Of a stretch of DNA of 64,000 nucleotides, positions 29,513-40,919 are shown piece after piece (the first letter of the stretch is position 1; each line of letters opens with the position of its first letter). This DNA is from Argentina anserina (taxonomy: Eukaryota > Streptophyta > Magnoliopsida > Rosales > Rosaceae). Below the pieces are notes generated by a model. The model saw only the letters and a program-made list of their open reading frames with translations, made no database searches and was not told the DNA's origin. Location of the stretch: positions 2,604,001 to 2,668,000 of the forward strand of contig NC_065875.1 in the NCBI RefSeq assembly GCF_933775445.1, given 5' to 3'. The translations under genes were made by a program, and so were the position numbers.

Positions 29513-30640
29513 ATGGTTCCAAGGAAGGAACGACTCAAGGACATGTTAGCTACAAGAGACTCACGACTAACTCAAGTGGAAGAGAGCGTGAGTGGCATGG
29601 GAGCCCAGATGGAAGATTTAGAGGCGGAGGATGCCGCAATCCACACTGCGATCAAGGGCATGATGCTCAAGCTAGAGGAGTCCTTGCGGGGTGAGATAGA
29701 CAAGGTTCGCAAGGAGTTCATGGGGGATCTCACCCGGATGCGTGGAGTGCAAGAAATGGAGCACAATAGCATGCTTGCACGCATGGAGGAGATGCAAGCA
29801 GATTTTGCGTGCATGGAGGCAATGCAGGCAGATCTTGCCCTATGCAAGCGCGCACTAGCCGCGGGGGCTAACACTAGTAGCAGCGTAAAAACCAAGTGGA
29901 TCGAGGTGCCAAAACCAAAGAGCTTCGGAGGCATGCGCAACGCTCGAGAAGTATACAACTTCTTATGGGGGCTAGATCAATACTTTGGGGCTGTAGGCAT
30001 CATGGAGGAGGATGCCAAGATAAAGACCGCGACTCTTTATCTAACCGATACCGCCATGTTATGGTGGAGGAGAAGGCGAGGAGATGTCGAAAGAGGTATG
30101 TGCACCATCTCTACCTTTGATGACTTTGTTAAAGAGCTCAAGAAACAATTTTATCCCGAGAATGCCAAGGACGAGGCAAGAGCTCGCTTGCGAAGGCTCA
30201 AGCACACCGGACTTATTCGTGATTATGTTAGAGAATTCACGAACTTGGTGCTTGAGATTCCCGACCTATCCGATAAGGATGCTCTCTTTAACTTCATGGA
30301 TGGTCTCCAATCATGGGCTAAGACGGAGCTAAGGCGATGAGGAGTGCAAGACCTTGCTACCGCCATAGCCGTGGCCAAAGGCTTAGTTGATTTCTCAAGT
30401 CCAAGAGAGTTCACCAAGTCCAAGGAGAAGAAGAGCAACTATGCCAAAGATGGGGGAGATAAAGGCCAACGCAAGGAGGAGCTCCTCTGTGAGAGCTACT
30501 CAGCACGATTCAAGGATAAAGGCAAGCAAAGGGACATGCGGAGCTGGGACAAGCCTAATGACAACACAAGTGCTTGTTATGCGATAGTCCGCATTGGGCT
30601 AGGCATTGCCCACAAAGGAGAGCGCTAAGCGCACTCTTAG
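29513..30640 (+). pseudogene. Ty3/gypsy-type gag, broken by one stop and a frameshift
   Basis: The frame from 29513 gives 275 residues. An N-terminal coiled-coil-like region (residues about 1-120) is followed by the retrotransposon gag core: VPKPKSFGGMRNAREVYNFL, ATLYLTDTAMLWWRRR, FVKELKKQFYP, AKDEARARLRRLKHTG and YVREFTNLVLEIPDL. A TGA at 30338-30340 interrupts it; the same frame then continues to 30628. The CCHC-like zinc knuckle (CLLCDSPHWARHC) lies at about 30570-30610 in another frame, so at least one single-base indel is also present. Gag forms the particle shell; this copy cannot make a full-length one. Confidence 0.85.
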
Positions 30641-30773
30641 GAAGTCATCAAGGCGGGAGTGAAGCCGAGGGTGGCAATGGAGGTGCACACTTGGGGTCTA
30701 TACATGTGCTTAATGCTATCCGCTCAACACCCAAGGTCCAAGCCAAAGGTTTGCTCTACACGGATATCACCAT

Positions 30774-31412
30774 ATGTGGGAAGCCAACAACGCGATGCTT
30801 GACATGGGAGCAACCCACAACTTCATTTCCGTTGAGGAAGCACGCAAGCTAGGACTCAAGGCAACAAATGGAGGAGGCTCCATTAAGGCGGTTAACTCAC
30901 ATGCCCGCCCAATACAAGGAGTAGTTCGAGGAGTCAAGACAAGCGTGGGAGCTTGGTATGGGAACCTAGACTTCTTGATAGTGCCAATGGATGACTACAA
31001 GGTAGTCTTGGGGTTGGAGTTCCATGATCAAGTCAAGGCATTCCCGGTGCCATTCACTAATAGCATATGCATCATGGACGACGACAAGTCTTGTGTAGTA
31101 CCGGTAACTAGAGGTACAAAACAAGGCGTAAAGGTGTTGTCGACATTACAATTCATGGAAGACTCATCAAGGGGAGCTTCACATCTGGCACCAACAACAT
31201 TTGTCACTTCTTTAAGGAAAGAAGTAGATCGAGTACTCGTTGATCGAGTCACCCGATGTCGAGGCATGCCGATGTACAAGGAATACCTCATTAAGTGGAG
31301 GGGCATGTCTGATACAGAAGCAAGCTGGGAATTCGAGGATACACTATGGAAATTTAAGGACAAGATCCAGCGTTACGAGAAAGAAGGCGCAATGAGGGCA
31401 TCGCGTGCTTAG
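30774..31412 (+). pseudogene. Protease remnant fused in frame to an integrase chromodomain
   Basis: The 212-codon frame starts inside the retropepsin region (LDMGATHNFIS, where the family has D-T/S-G-A at the active site; here the second residue is Met, so activity is doubtful) and continues through VVLGLEFHDQVKAFPVPF. At about residue 150 it moves without a break into a chromodomain: RVTRCRGMPMYKEYLIKWRG, then TEASWEFEDTLWKFKDKIQRY. The stop is just before the polypurine tract. In a complete element about 3 kb encoding RT, RNase H and integrase would lie between these two domains. Upstream, a frameshift separates this frame from the gag frames. Confidence 0.85.
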
Positions 31413-31423
31413 GTGGGGAGAGT

Positions 31424-32056
31424 GTCACGCCCCGCCAACCTTCATAGAATTTTCCTTGGGCATTTCTGAAGCCAGCATGGCTCAAGGAAGGTATTAGAGA
31501 TCACTTGAGTATTTTGGAAGCATCTGGAAGACTTTAAAACCCTCCGGAATGTCATAGAAGGTTATATAAGACTTTGGAAGATCGTAGAAGCCTCTAGAGA
31601 GTCATAGAAGGCTCTGGAAAGTCTTAGAAGTCTCTAGAAGGTTTGGGAACCTTTGGACATCTCTAGAACTCTCTAGAATCTTGGAGAGGCTCAAGGACGT
31701 AGACCACTCTGGAAGTCTCTAGAATACTCAAGGTATCACTTAGATTTGTATAGATTTGTGTAGAACTCTCTAGAAGCAACTACACTTGTACATAGTCCTA
31801 GAATTCTCTAGAACTATTGAGGTAGGATGGGGAAGTCTATAAATAGCAAGACACCCCTCACATTTGATCAATCAAGTAAGCAAGTAATCAAGCTATCGAG
31901 CATACTTGTAAGTTTTCTTATTCAATATAAGTTCTCTTTCGAAATATTTTCTTTGCCTTTCAATTGTTCTAGCAGTTTGTGAAATTAAGGCTGATTTAGC
32001 ATAAGAGAATTACTAAGGCCGCACGAGTTGCATAGCAAAAGAGTAAGCTCGTGACA
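31424..32056 (+). repeat. Right LTR of the gag-chromodomain element
   Basis: Direct repeat of the left LTR with the same TAGAAG-rich internal section and TATAAATA promoter motif; ends GTGACA. Confidence 0.9.
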
Positions 32057-33416
32057 TTTAGCTAAATGATAGTTAAATTTAGCTAGAGTTGAGAAAAAAA
32101 TAATTTTTCGTTAAATTTTATAACGTTAAATTTACAACTCAATTTTAAGTTTAAGTATCTGTTGGGTATCCAAGCCTTATCACTTTACATATCGCTACTG
32201 CTTCGTAGGCAAGTTTAACAGTCAACTAGGAATGTCCGGATGTGCATCCGCGTACATTGGTTTCAAACCAACCTATTGGGTTCAATGCAGTTTTCAAATC
32301 TACAAGTTTATACAAGATCTAATCTTTAATATATCTTCACTCGATCATATACAAATGGGTGGCAAGCAAGACGAATGCTCTAAACCCTAAACGTTAAGAC
32401 TAAACCAAGTTCGGATTCCAAACCACTCTTTGCAATCCAAATCCAATGATAATTAGGATGGGTGGTGAGGAAGAACATATAAAGGCCAAAACCCTAAACC
32501 TAGCTCAACCCTGACCGAAAAATCCTTAAAACCAGAAAGCTACGGTGAGGAAGAAGAAGGAAGCCGGCATGGTCTTGTTCAGGGCGGTGACCGGTGGAGG
32601 GTTAAGGTTGAAGGACGATAAGACTAATGCAAAGGCGGTACATTTCGATTTTCAGGCAAAGCTCTAATCCTGGACCTGCCCCAGCCACAGCACATTATCA
32701 AGAAGTTACTGTTGTGCTCTCACCGTGGCCTTCTCCGGGATCAGTCTAGTAGTTTATCTTATGTCGACCTGGGATGAAAACCATGGAAATGTAGCAGTGA
32801 ACTCTTGGTCTTGTATCTGCCAGCAGATGAGCTCCCTTATCGATCGACCAGATGACTGTCATTTCTTCCATCTAAGGGGAAACAATGTCTGCATATTGTC
32901 TGCATGGGGTTGAGAAAGGATGAGCATGATGGAGTGGGAGAGTCGCCACTCGCCGGGGATTCGTACCGGACGTGGTGCCGCCGTACTATTTCCATTTGAA
33001 TTTGATATCTCCGAGCTGGATACGGACCGGAAGAATTGTTTTACTGTCCGATTCGAGCACCCTCGCATTTTCGTATACCACGCTGGTCCAGACTGTTACA
33101 CATGGCTTGAAAGTTGAAAACACGAGGTTGGTTTGTGCTCTAATAACTTGTTAACGTAATTATTTGGGTAATTGGGTTATGCTCATCTTCTCTACTCTTC
33201 TGTATGCTCCTCTGGTATGTAATTCAATTATCTATCCAGGTTTCGTTCTTCTGCTTGTTAATTTGTCATCCACCGCTTGTATACTCTTATGGCAATGTAT
33301 GATATATATGCCATAATGGAATTCAAAATCAGACCTTCTTTCTGTACTGGTCGGCCGTTTAAATTCTTATATATACGGAAATACGAGCTGTATCCATGAT
33401 AGCTTGAAATGCAAAT

Positions 33417-33417
<1 letters not shown>
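32057..33417. other. Unassigned region right of the LTR element
   Basis: Short open frames around 32640-33120 (for example 32920-33117) look somewhat codon-like and GC-balanced but match no family I know. They may be remnants of a gene broken by neighbouring insertions. Confidence 0.4.
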
Positions 33418-33462
<45 letters not shown>

Positions 33463-33801
33463 AGTCTCTATCCAGAGTGAAGCTTCACTCTGAAATTACA
33501 TAGTGAAGTTCTAATTTTGGCACACTTTTCGGTCAAATTTTTTCACCATAAGCGATTCAATATTTAGGTATGATATTCAAGATCATCTATACAAAATTTT
33601 ATATAATTCGGATATCGTTAAGGTATTGAAATTAGATTAAATCAATGAATGAATTAAAACTGTTCAACGTGAACTGTTCGTGTAAATCCCAATTTTGAAA
33701 GCTCAAACCATTGTCAAATTGGATGAAATTTTGTAGAGATGATCTTGAATAACATACATAAATATTGAATCACTTAGATAATGAAAGTATATATATATAT
33801 A

Positions 33802-33835
<34 letters not shown>
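33418..33835. mobile_element. Foldback MITE-like element between two (TA)n tracts
   Basis: Two TA microsatellites (about 33420-33461 and 33788-33834) bracket a ~320-bp segment. Inside, 33548-33600 (RCGATTCAATATTTA ... ATTCAAGATCATCT) is the inverse of 33726-33779, giving arms of about 54 bp with a few mismatches. Near the left edge is a perfect 18-bp palindrome AGAGTGAAGCTTCACTCT. MITEs embedded in TA microsatellites are known in plants (for example the rice Micron type); whether this belongs to that group is an inference. Confidence 0.7.
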
Positions 33836-33836
<1 letters not shown>

Positions 33837-34442
33837 TTCTCGATCCAGTGTTTTAATTTGTTATTTGTGGAAGTATATAATCCTTCAACTATCAAACGCA
33901 ACATTATCCTTATGTGTGTGTTATGCATGCAACCTGTGTACAAGTGTACAATTGTCAAATTTGTTCATGTATTTAACTTGTAGAGAAAATGCTTGTAATT
34001 GTCCCCGGTGTGACCCTTCCTTTTTATTGAACTGAGGCACTAAGCTTGAACCAGACCTTCACGATCGATGTATAAAGCTTTGTGCTACAATCCTGCTTTT
34101 GAAATTTGACCTTTCAATGCTGCAGACTGTATTCTTGAGTTTTGACACTGCAATCTCATTGTAATCAAACAGATTAAGCAGCTCGATCACCGGATGGCAT
34201 TTTTTTTTTCAGTTTTATAATTTCAATGAAGACCTTCATGATGTGATTCTACCACAGCGTTAATTAGTTACCTTCAAAGTTGAAAGCAGTTTGAGGCCCC
34301 TCATTTGCTCCACACTTTGGTGGCGCTTCATTCTGCCCTAGAATAGAAGAGGCAGCTTTGAACGCACCATGAATGTTCCGAAGGACTCGCACTAGTTCCA
34401 CCAACAGATTGAGGAAGGTCGTGAAAGGAACAAATTTGGCAG
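33836..34442. other. Intergenic region, no supported feature
   Basis: No gene or repeat recognised. Its right edge is the first of three copies of a TTATCAGGCTTCCGAG motif (34445-34460). Confidence 0.4.
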
Positions 34443-36269
34443 TTTTATCAGGCTTCCGAGTTTATTCATGTATTTAAATGTGTTCGTATTTTGAACTGTT
34501 CAAAAATGTATTTAAGCCTGACGAACTCCAAAATACGTACAGTTCAAAATGTTCCGAGAGAATTATTATTCTACCCTTACGTGTGTCTTAGCCTAATAGG
34601 TTTCCTGTTAGTAGATAGATTAGCATCTCCGTAATAGATTAGGACTCCGAATCCTACGGGATTGTGGTTTTATAATGCTTATATATAGGCCCCCATATCA
34701 TTTAATAATACACAATTATTTCATCCTGAAACACGTTATCACGCACTTTTCCCTAAAACTCTGAACTTTTAGAGCCCTAGAATTTTTTTTTCTTCTCCAC
34801 CGCCGGCCGCCGTCGTCTCCGGCCTCCGACATCTTCCCGTCGGCGTTCCTCGTCGGCGCAGCCCCTGCTCGCCGTTGCTGCAGCCCCCCCCCCCCTGTGC
34901 TATCTCTGCAGCCCCACAGCCTCTTCACGCAGGCACGCAGCCCCGCTGCCTCTGTATCACCCCTGCACGCACCCCTGCAGGCCCCGCATCGCAGCCCCGC
35001 ACGCAGATTTTGCCCTGCAGCCCCTGCGACCCCCCAGCTGCCCCTGCACACAGCCCCCGCAGAGTCTCTTCCGCATTCGCTCCGCAAAAATATCTTTTTG
35101 CCCCGCAAGACCCCGCATCAGAGGATTCAAAATTGATCATCCCGCATATATACGCAAGAAACGCAAACTGCACAAGCAAACTCTTCGCTCAAGAGAAGCT
35201 ACTCCCGTCTTCTCTACCCTTTTAGGCCTATGGCCTACCGAGCACAATACCCCTTTGGGCTTCATACTATATTTTCTTTTCCTTTTCCTTTTTCCTATTT
35301 CATTATTTAAATGTTCATTGTCACGTTTTTATTTCTAACGATATTTCACGTGCTCATATAGGTAAAATCATTGCTCGTCGTACTATGGTGATGACATTCA
35401 TGCCGAGATGGACGATACTTTTGTCATCTACATACGATTTTGATCGTATCCTCCCAAGATTTTTATGTCATCGGACGAAGATCGAAAAGGACTTCATCAA
35501 GCAACTTCATGCATGACGATCGATTTGCAGAGCAATTTACTTATATGCGGTCTATTTGGCAGACCAACAAGTATGTTTTTCTTAAAGTTGCTGCTTTTGA
35601 ACATATATATATAAATTATCGAGCGCTATTAGCCTTTTTCATGTCTTCTTTTCCGGCCTTCTTATTACGCCGATGAGACCAAAGAGGGATATGATTCCCC
35701 TCTTGGTCGATGTTTTTCGTGTGACGGTCCTAGGGGAGTCACATTATTATTTAAAGGAAAGAAATCGATTTCGTGTGGTTGTCTGAGTACACTGCTGTTT
35801 TGGGTGCGATCATGAGAATCGCCGATATGCATCGATTATTTTGTGACCATATACATCACAACCCTCCTAATTCCGGTTACATACTTGAATATTTCGATTA
35901 TTCGAAACATATACAACCCTCGTTTCTTATGGATGCGTCGCCATCGCGACTGTTATTTGAATGTTTGAGTTTTCTTAAACTCATGTCTATAAACGATAAT
36001 CTCAAGGTCTACGTACTCATTTATTTGAGTTGATTCATTACTCTGATACAACACTATTTGCTGACAAAAGATCCCAAAAATAATGAATTCTATGGGACAC
36101 ACTTCAAGTAATTTAATGAACGTCTATGACGTTGTATTATCAGAGTTGACCTTGATACATACTCCACATCCAAAAAACGCATGCCATTTATCAGGCTTCC
36201 GAGTATTTAACCTGTGTACAGTTGTTCCTCACCAATGTTTGGCAGTTGGTGTTTTATCAGGCTTCCGAG
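34443..36269. repeat. Possible insertion bracketed by TTTTATCAGGCTTCCGAG repeats
   Basis: An 18-bp sequence TTTTATCAGGCTTCCGAG occurs at 34443-34460 and 36252-36269, each preceded within 13 bp by TTGGCAG; a third partial copy lies at 36188-36203. The 1.8 kb between them contains an LTR-like AT-rich leader with a TATATATAGGC box near 34680, a GC-rich tract, and a 35380-36030 stretch with no intact ORF. It could be a decayed LTR element or a rearranged duplicate. The nature of the element is not established. Confidence 0.4.
34850..35130. repeat. GC-rich low-complexity tract of GCAGCCCC units
   Basis: GCAGCCCC, GCAGGCACGCAGCCCC and CCCTGCA words recur about every 10-25 bp, with a C-run of 10 or more near 34885. 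Apparent ORFs on both strands here are Pro/Ala/Arg-rich artefacts of the repeat. Confidence 0.8.
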
Positions 36270-37664
36270 TTTTGTTGAAATTTTGCAGCCAAAAATAAAA
36301 CAGTTGTTCCAAACCCCCAGAGCACCATTAGCAGCCTCTCGAAAACATACTGTAGCATGTTCATAGCAATATACATCATCCATTCTTTGAAGTTCGTGTA
36401 AGTGATGTAACGCAACAGCGTACCACCTAAGTTGCAAGGCTCAAATGAACGAATTTGAGCTGCAATGGAAGAAATGAATAGTGCTCCGTTGTGTCTTCAG
36501 AACGATGAGAACACATCCTAAGATCTCCTGTGAACCCCCTTCGTAAGAAAACTGCGCTGGGTAGAAAATCATTACATCCCCTAGACCCACTTATTTGAAC
36601 TATGCCTGGCACACATGATTTCCATAATCTTTTCGAAAGGTCTCGAGATGGATCTCCTAGTGAGGTAAGAGGTAAGCACATTGGCAAGGAACCTTGAACG
36701 AGCCACCCAATAAGCACTGGTCCTCCACTCAAATGCTTCTCCAACTGAACAATTGGGGAGCCACCCAGCTGTCTCCCAAGGAAGTCTGATATAGCACACG
36801 GCATAAACCAGTATGTCAAATTACTAAGCTGTAAACTAGAGACCTGTCGACATGGAAAGCAATAGATGAGGAGGGCAAGGCAACGGAGAACTTAGACATC
36901 TGTTTTGAACAGACAGAAATATTGCTTGCATTTGCATAGATAATCCAAGATTCCATTTCCGGTATTCAGGTTCCTGGAGTTCATCAGGGTCAAAACCTGA
37001 AAACCCACTATTCTTAGAAGAAACCTAGCATTCGTGCTTTTTATAGTCTCCTATAAAACAAGAAACGCGCTGGAACTCGCCAAAGATGATACACGTACGA
37101 ACAAACCAAACAGTCACAGTCCCCAGCCATACCTCCAAACCATTTATTCCTATCCACCATCGAGGCCCCTTACACTAACTAACAGACGGTAATAGGGGCA
37201 AGACTCTTTTAGCGACTCTTATTACTCAGATTTAAGAAAACAAAAATATTCAAACAAAGAAGAGGAAGTGAACATGACAGCATCACAGATGTTTATGCAA
37301 CTTTATTTCTGACTAAAACAATGTATACCAAACAAAATTTGCTGTAATGCAGAACCTCTTAGACATACAGATTCAGATTCAGATCAGAGATCAATAACCC
37401 TAACGTGTGCATAGGCTAAAACAAGAGAAGAAAAGTGCATCTTTGGTAAAAGTTACCAGGAGGTGGAGGGGCTAACAACTCACAACAAAATATCCAGTAT
37501 CAGACCTGGCGGCCGTTTCTCAAAAGTCGGCTGTTTACTCATCACTAGTATATAGATTCACTGCCTCAAACACAGCTAATACAACCTCAAGTGTATCAGT
37601 GTATATCCCCTAAACCACTTCCCCTAAAGGCCTAAACAACCATATAAACCCCTTGGGATGACTT
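36270..37664. other. Intergenic region and probable 3' UTR of the SPOT1-like gene
   Basis: Contains a 130-codon minus-strand open frame (36819-36427) without any recognised domain. The part next to 37664 should include the 3' UTR of the minus-strand gene to the right. No RNA gene is seen. Confidence 0.45.
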
Positions 37665-40544
37665 TCAGTTTACTTTTGGCTTTGGTCGCCTCGGCCTTAA
37701 CACAAAATAGAGAATGCCCAAAACAACCAAGAAAGCTGGAGCTGTAGACAAACTATACTCCACATCTACTCTCCTATCTTTTGTACAATGGATTGGGTGG
37801 AGATTGGCTATAGTTGCATTAACTTGATCAGCAAACTGTTTTGCTCCGTCCTCTAGGACATGAAGCATTCTCATGGCATCTGTATATCGCAATTCTCCAG
37901 TAGTAGTGGAAATCCTTCTCCACAAACTAACAACATAATTGTACTTGTTAAGTAGATCCCGCTCCTCTGACAGAACAATTTTAAAGATTTTTTCAGTTGT
38001 AAGCTCCATGCCTAGAAGTTGAATGGCTGAATTGACAATTTGTATCGACTCGTCTAGAGTTGTGATAATATAGCTCCGCGCAATCGTATCAGACTGAAAT
38101 TGGGAAAGGGTCCAGCCTTGAGAAGTAATGGAATGAGGGTTGCACCCAGCTGACCACATCCAGTCCTCAATTGCAGTTTCATGGGCATGACTATAAGCTA
38201 AATGAAGGGGTAGCAGACCAGCAAGATGTTCAGAAGCAGCAGCCAATGCAGCTTTGATGGGCCTCCTCAGATTCCAGAAAAGTGACTGCCCATTACATTG
38301 CAAGTGGCTTTCCCACGATGAAGAGTCCGACTGAACAACAATAATCATATCAGAAAGAGACTTTGCCTGATAATACTTGTCAACTAACAACGGTTCCCCA
38401 TGGATGAACCAAAAGATTGGAACTTCCAGTGTAGATCGGCTGTGGGAAGGCTTCCCTTTTAACGAGCCTTGATCATTCAGCCTCTGCAACTGATACTGGA
38501 CAATGGAGGAATCAAGATAGGCACGAACAGTTTTCCTGTATGTTCCATTAACCAGCAACAGTGGCACCGCTGCAGCTCTTCGTGCCACTGAAAAGGCCAT
38601 TGCCAAAGCAGGATCCTCAGAAAGTGGTAACATGTGCTGACTGAAAGCAGGTGTTTGAGAGGGTAGCAACAATGAGGAGAGCCCATGCTGAAGAGCCTGG
38701 AGATCCACAGGCAATTTTTTAATGTGACTAACTTTCTCCTGTGTGATGAAGAACAACTGAAATGATACGGTGTCATAGTGATGGAATGCACCATCTGCTA
38801 CAGAAGGTGATATAATGTGTCTCATAGACCCCCACAGTGTTGCACCCAAATGTGAAAGAAAAGTATCACGCGCAATTGTGTAATTCTGAAACTCCTCCTG
38901 AGTATCACTGAACAAATTCCAATTCTCCATTCGCTTTAATGCATCTAGAGCCTTTTTCTTATGAGTTTCATCATATTCTTCACCTTCAAATCCTTGGAGC
39001 TCATTCTTCAAATCCCTCATTCTCTCATCAAGTTCTTCACAAAGTGCAAGCTTTACTTTCCTTCCTATGCAATGTTTGAAAGCAAAAAGCTCATAAATAT
39101 CAATCTCCGCTAGAAGAATATCAATTGCCTGATGATCTTTATCACCAAACACCGCAAACTTTTCCTGAATAGCATCTTGCAACCGATCTTCAGCCTCATC
39201 TTCTGTTATTTCTGTAACAGCACCAATCGTTTTTTGCACATTGGGAATACTCAGATTTGTTCGCACACCTTCCCCACCGACAGCTGGTCCCCACGAGAAA
39301 GGCCCCGCGCTCAAGTCAATAAACGCCCACCTCTCCCTTCCAATCCACGTATCCGTTAGACATTCCGCATGAAGATCATTAAAATCTCCAGATTTCACTG
39401 CCTTATTGTACAGAAGCTCCATATCCTCATGCCTCCCATTCAACAACTGCACAACTTTGTTCACAACTACATCCCCAGTTTCCTTCCCTTGACTCAACTT
39501 CTCCACATTCTCCAGCGCCTGCTCGCACGCATTGTACCACTCCACCGTATCCGTGTCCTCACTCACAGACCACGCAAACTTCGCCATCGGATGCTTCTCA
39601 TACAACGGCCTCTTACTCTTAACCTTATCCAGCGCAACCACAGCCTCCGGAACCTTCCCTGCTGACTCTGCAATCCTACTCTGCATCACACTCGCATTCC
39701 CCCTAACAAACGCCACCTCCGAATCCGACAGCCCTCTCCTGTAACCATACCTCCCCCTCTTCACGTTGCGCTTTAAATTCAACACGAAAATGTTGTAAGC
39801 ACTCCCAATCTCAAGATGCTCAACCAGACTACTGAACAAAACATCCATCATATCCACATCAACCTGCCACAAATCGACATCTTCGCCGCCATTCACCACA
39901 TCATCTCTCCTGGCCAAAACACTCACCGCCTTCTCGAAAATCGACGTCACCTTCTCCCCCATTTGAATTGCATGAACAGAGAAATTATAATTCACATGAC
40001 TCACAAGCGGTAAATTATGACTATGATGATCATCTTTATCTACACTAATCTTGTAAAAAGGCGTTAGAGTTTCACCGATCGGCGGAACCCTAGTGTGCTC
40101 AAATACATGATCAATCTTGGTGAACCACCGCTCAAGCTCCTCAGGGTGAAGCTTGAAGTCGTAGTTACCTTTCCCGTCGAATCCAACGAAGATGAAATTG
40201 ACCGGGACCGGGAGGTACATAGACTCAATCGGAAGGAGATTTAGGTACTTTGCGACGTTACCTGCGACGGTGAAGTTGGCGAAGCTGGTGGCGGCGCCGG
40301 TCGCCAGAGACTCGAGATCGTCGAAGTCGTTGCGGATGACGGACTCGCTCCAGAAGCGGCTCTTCTGTTTCAGGTTGAAGAGGGAGAACACGGAGGAGGA
40401 GGAGGATGGCTTGGTGGCTCGGCGAGTTGTGGTGGAGGGAGATCCGGACGCCGGTTGAGGTGTTGAGAGGAGGAGGACAGTGGAGATGATGAAGGCGGCG
40501 ATGGAGAGGAGGCGGCGACGGCGAGGGTCGGGGCGGCGATCCAT
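37665..40544 (-). CDS. SPOT1/At5g58100-like DUF7906 membrane protein, complete single exon
   Basis: One uninterrupted 959-residue frame (ATG 40544-40542, TGA 37667-37665). The N-terminus has a basic run MDRRPDPRRRR followed by a hydrophobic segment LLSIAAFIISTVLLL, a signal peptide or anchor. The C-terminus has one membrane segment (APAFLVVLGILYFVL) then a basic tail, so a type I secretory-pathway protein is predicted. The long luminal part contains YLPVPVNFIFVGFDGKGN, the FSWGPAVGGEGVRT region, several N-glycosylation sequons, a Glu-rich helical middle (about 470-560) and VPIFWFIHGEPLLVDKYYQA. It resembles Arabidopsis At5g58100 (SPOT1, pollen exine formation) in length and layout; that assignment is from memory. 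Molecular function is unknown. No lesion. A decayed piece lies at 27384-27782. Confidence 0.85.
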   Translation of the reverse strand: MDRRPDPRRRRLLSIAAFIISTVLLLSTPQPASGSPSTTTRRATKPSSSSSVFSLFNLKQKSRFWSESVIRNDFDDLESLATGAATSFANFTVAGNVAKYLNLLPIESMYLPVPVNFIFVGFDGKGNYDFKLHPEELERWFTKIDHVFEHTRVPPIGETLTPFYKISVDKDDHHSHNLPLVSHVNYNFSVHAIQMGEKVTSIFEKAVSVLARRDDVVNGGEDVDLWQVDVDMMDVLFSSLVEHLEIGSAYNIFVLNLKRNVKRGRYGYRRGLSDSEVAFVRGNASVMQSRIAESAGKVPEAVVALDKVKSKRPLYEKHPMAKFAWSVSEDTDTVEWYNACEQALENVEKLSQGKETGDVVVNKVVQLLNGRHEDMELLYNKAVKSGDFNDLHAECLTDTWIGRERWAFIDLSAGPFSWGPAVGGEGVRTNLSIPNVQKTIGAVTEITEDEAEDRLQDAIQEKFAVFGDKDHQAIDILLAEIDIYELFAFKHCIGRKVKLALCEELDERMRDLKNELQGFEGEEYDETHKKKALDALKRMENWNLFSDTQEEFQNYTIARDTFLSHLGATLWGSMRHIISPSVADGAFHHYDTVSFQLFFITQEKVSHIKKLPVDLQALQHGLSSLLLPSQTPAFSQHMLPLSEDPALAMAFSVARRAAAVPLLLVNGTYRKTVRAYLDSSIVQYQLQRLNDQGSLKGKPSHSRSTLEVPIFWFIHGEPLLVDKYYQAKSLSDMIIVVQSDSSSWESHLQCNGQSLFWNLRRPIKAALAAASEHLAGLLPLHLAYSHAHETAIEDWMWSAGCNPHSITSQGWTLSQFQSDTIARSYIITTLDESIQIVNSAIQLLGMELTTEKIFKIVLSEERDLLNKYNYVVSLWRRISTTTGELRYTDAMRMLHVLEDGAKQFADQVNATIANLHPIHCTKDRRVDVEYSLSTAPAFLVVLGILYFVLRPRRPKPKVN

Positions 40545-40919
40545 CTCGGAGTTAACTACGGTGAAGTGGTGAGAGTGAGAGTCAACATAGAGATTTATAG
40601 TATGTTGGAAATGATTTTTACTTCATAATATTAGACGGTCCAGTATTATTTTTTATTTTACCGTTAACAAGGAATTTTACGGTCGAGCATTTACAGTCTT
40701 TTAAATGAGTTATTTCGCGAAAATTCTTCCCTCCGTAACTATGTATTAGTCCATTTTAGTTTGACACATTTCTTTATTGACAAATATTTAGTGCATATGG
40801 TACACGATCTATTAACAATAGAAAAATGAACTTCCACTAGATGGATGGAATAAGCTCCGATTATTTCGATGGAATAACTCCTAAAGAATCAAAGTACATG
40901 AATGGTATGAACTCGTGTC
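40545..40919. other. Promoter side of the SPOT1-like gene
   Basis: AT-rich upstream region of the minus-strand gene; it ends in the target duplication CTCGTGTC (40912-40919) of the neighbouring transposon. No further element identified. Confidence 0.5.

Larger units (their letters stand above)
28752..32056 (+). mobile_element. Non-autonomous LTR retrotransposon: gag, protease remnant and chromodomain
   Basis: Two direct LTRs (28752..29389, 638 bp; 31424..32056, 633 bp) both start TGTCACGCCCCGCC; the right one ends GTGACA. A primer-binding site TGGTATCAGAGC (29392-29403, initiator-Met tRNA type) follows the left LTR, and a polypurine tract GGTGGGGAGAG precedes the right LTR. The internal part is only about 2.0 kb and encodes Ty3/gypsy-type gag, part of the aspartic protease and an integrase-type chromodomain. 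Reverse transcriptase, RNase H and the integrase core are missing. The chromodomain marks it as a chromovirus derivative. LTRs differ at many positions (roughly 6-7% by eye), so the insertion is not recent. Flanks share only TTTA, so the target duplication is uncertain. Confidence 0.93.

Noticed and set aside
28748..32060. 5-bp target duplication for the gag-chromodomain element
   Set aside because: Flanks share only TTTA (CTTTA versus TTTAG), so I do not claim a duplication.
34716..35225. Ala/Arg/Pro-rich ORFs on both strands
   Set aside because: They come from the GC-rich GCAGCCCC low-complexity tract.
36427..36819. 130-codon minus-strand ORF
   Set aside because: No recognised domain and no supporting splice or repeat context.
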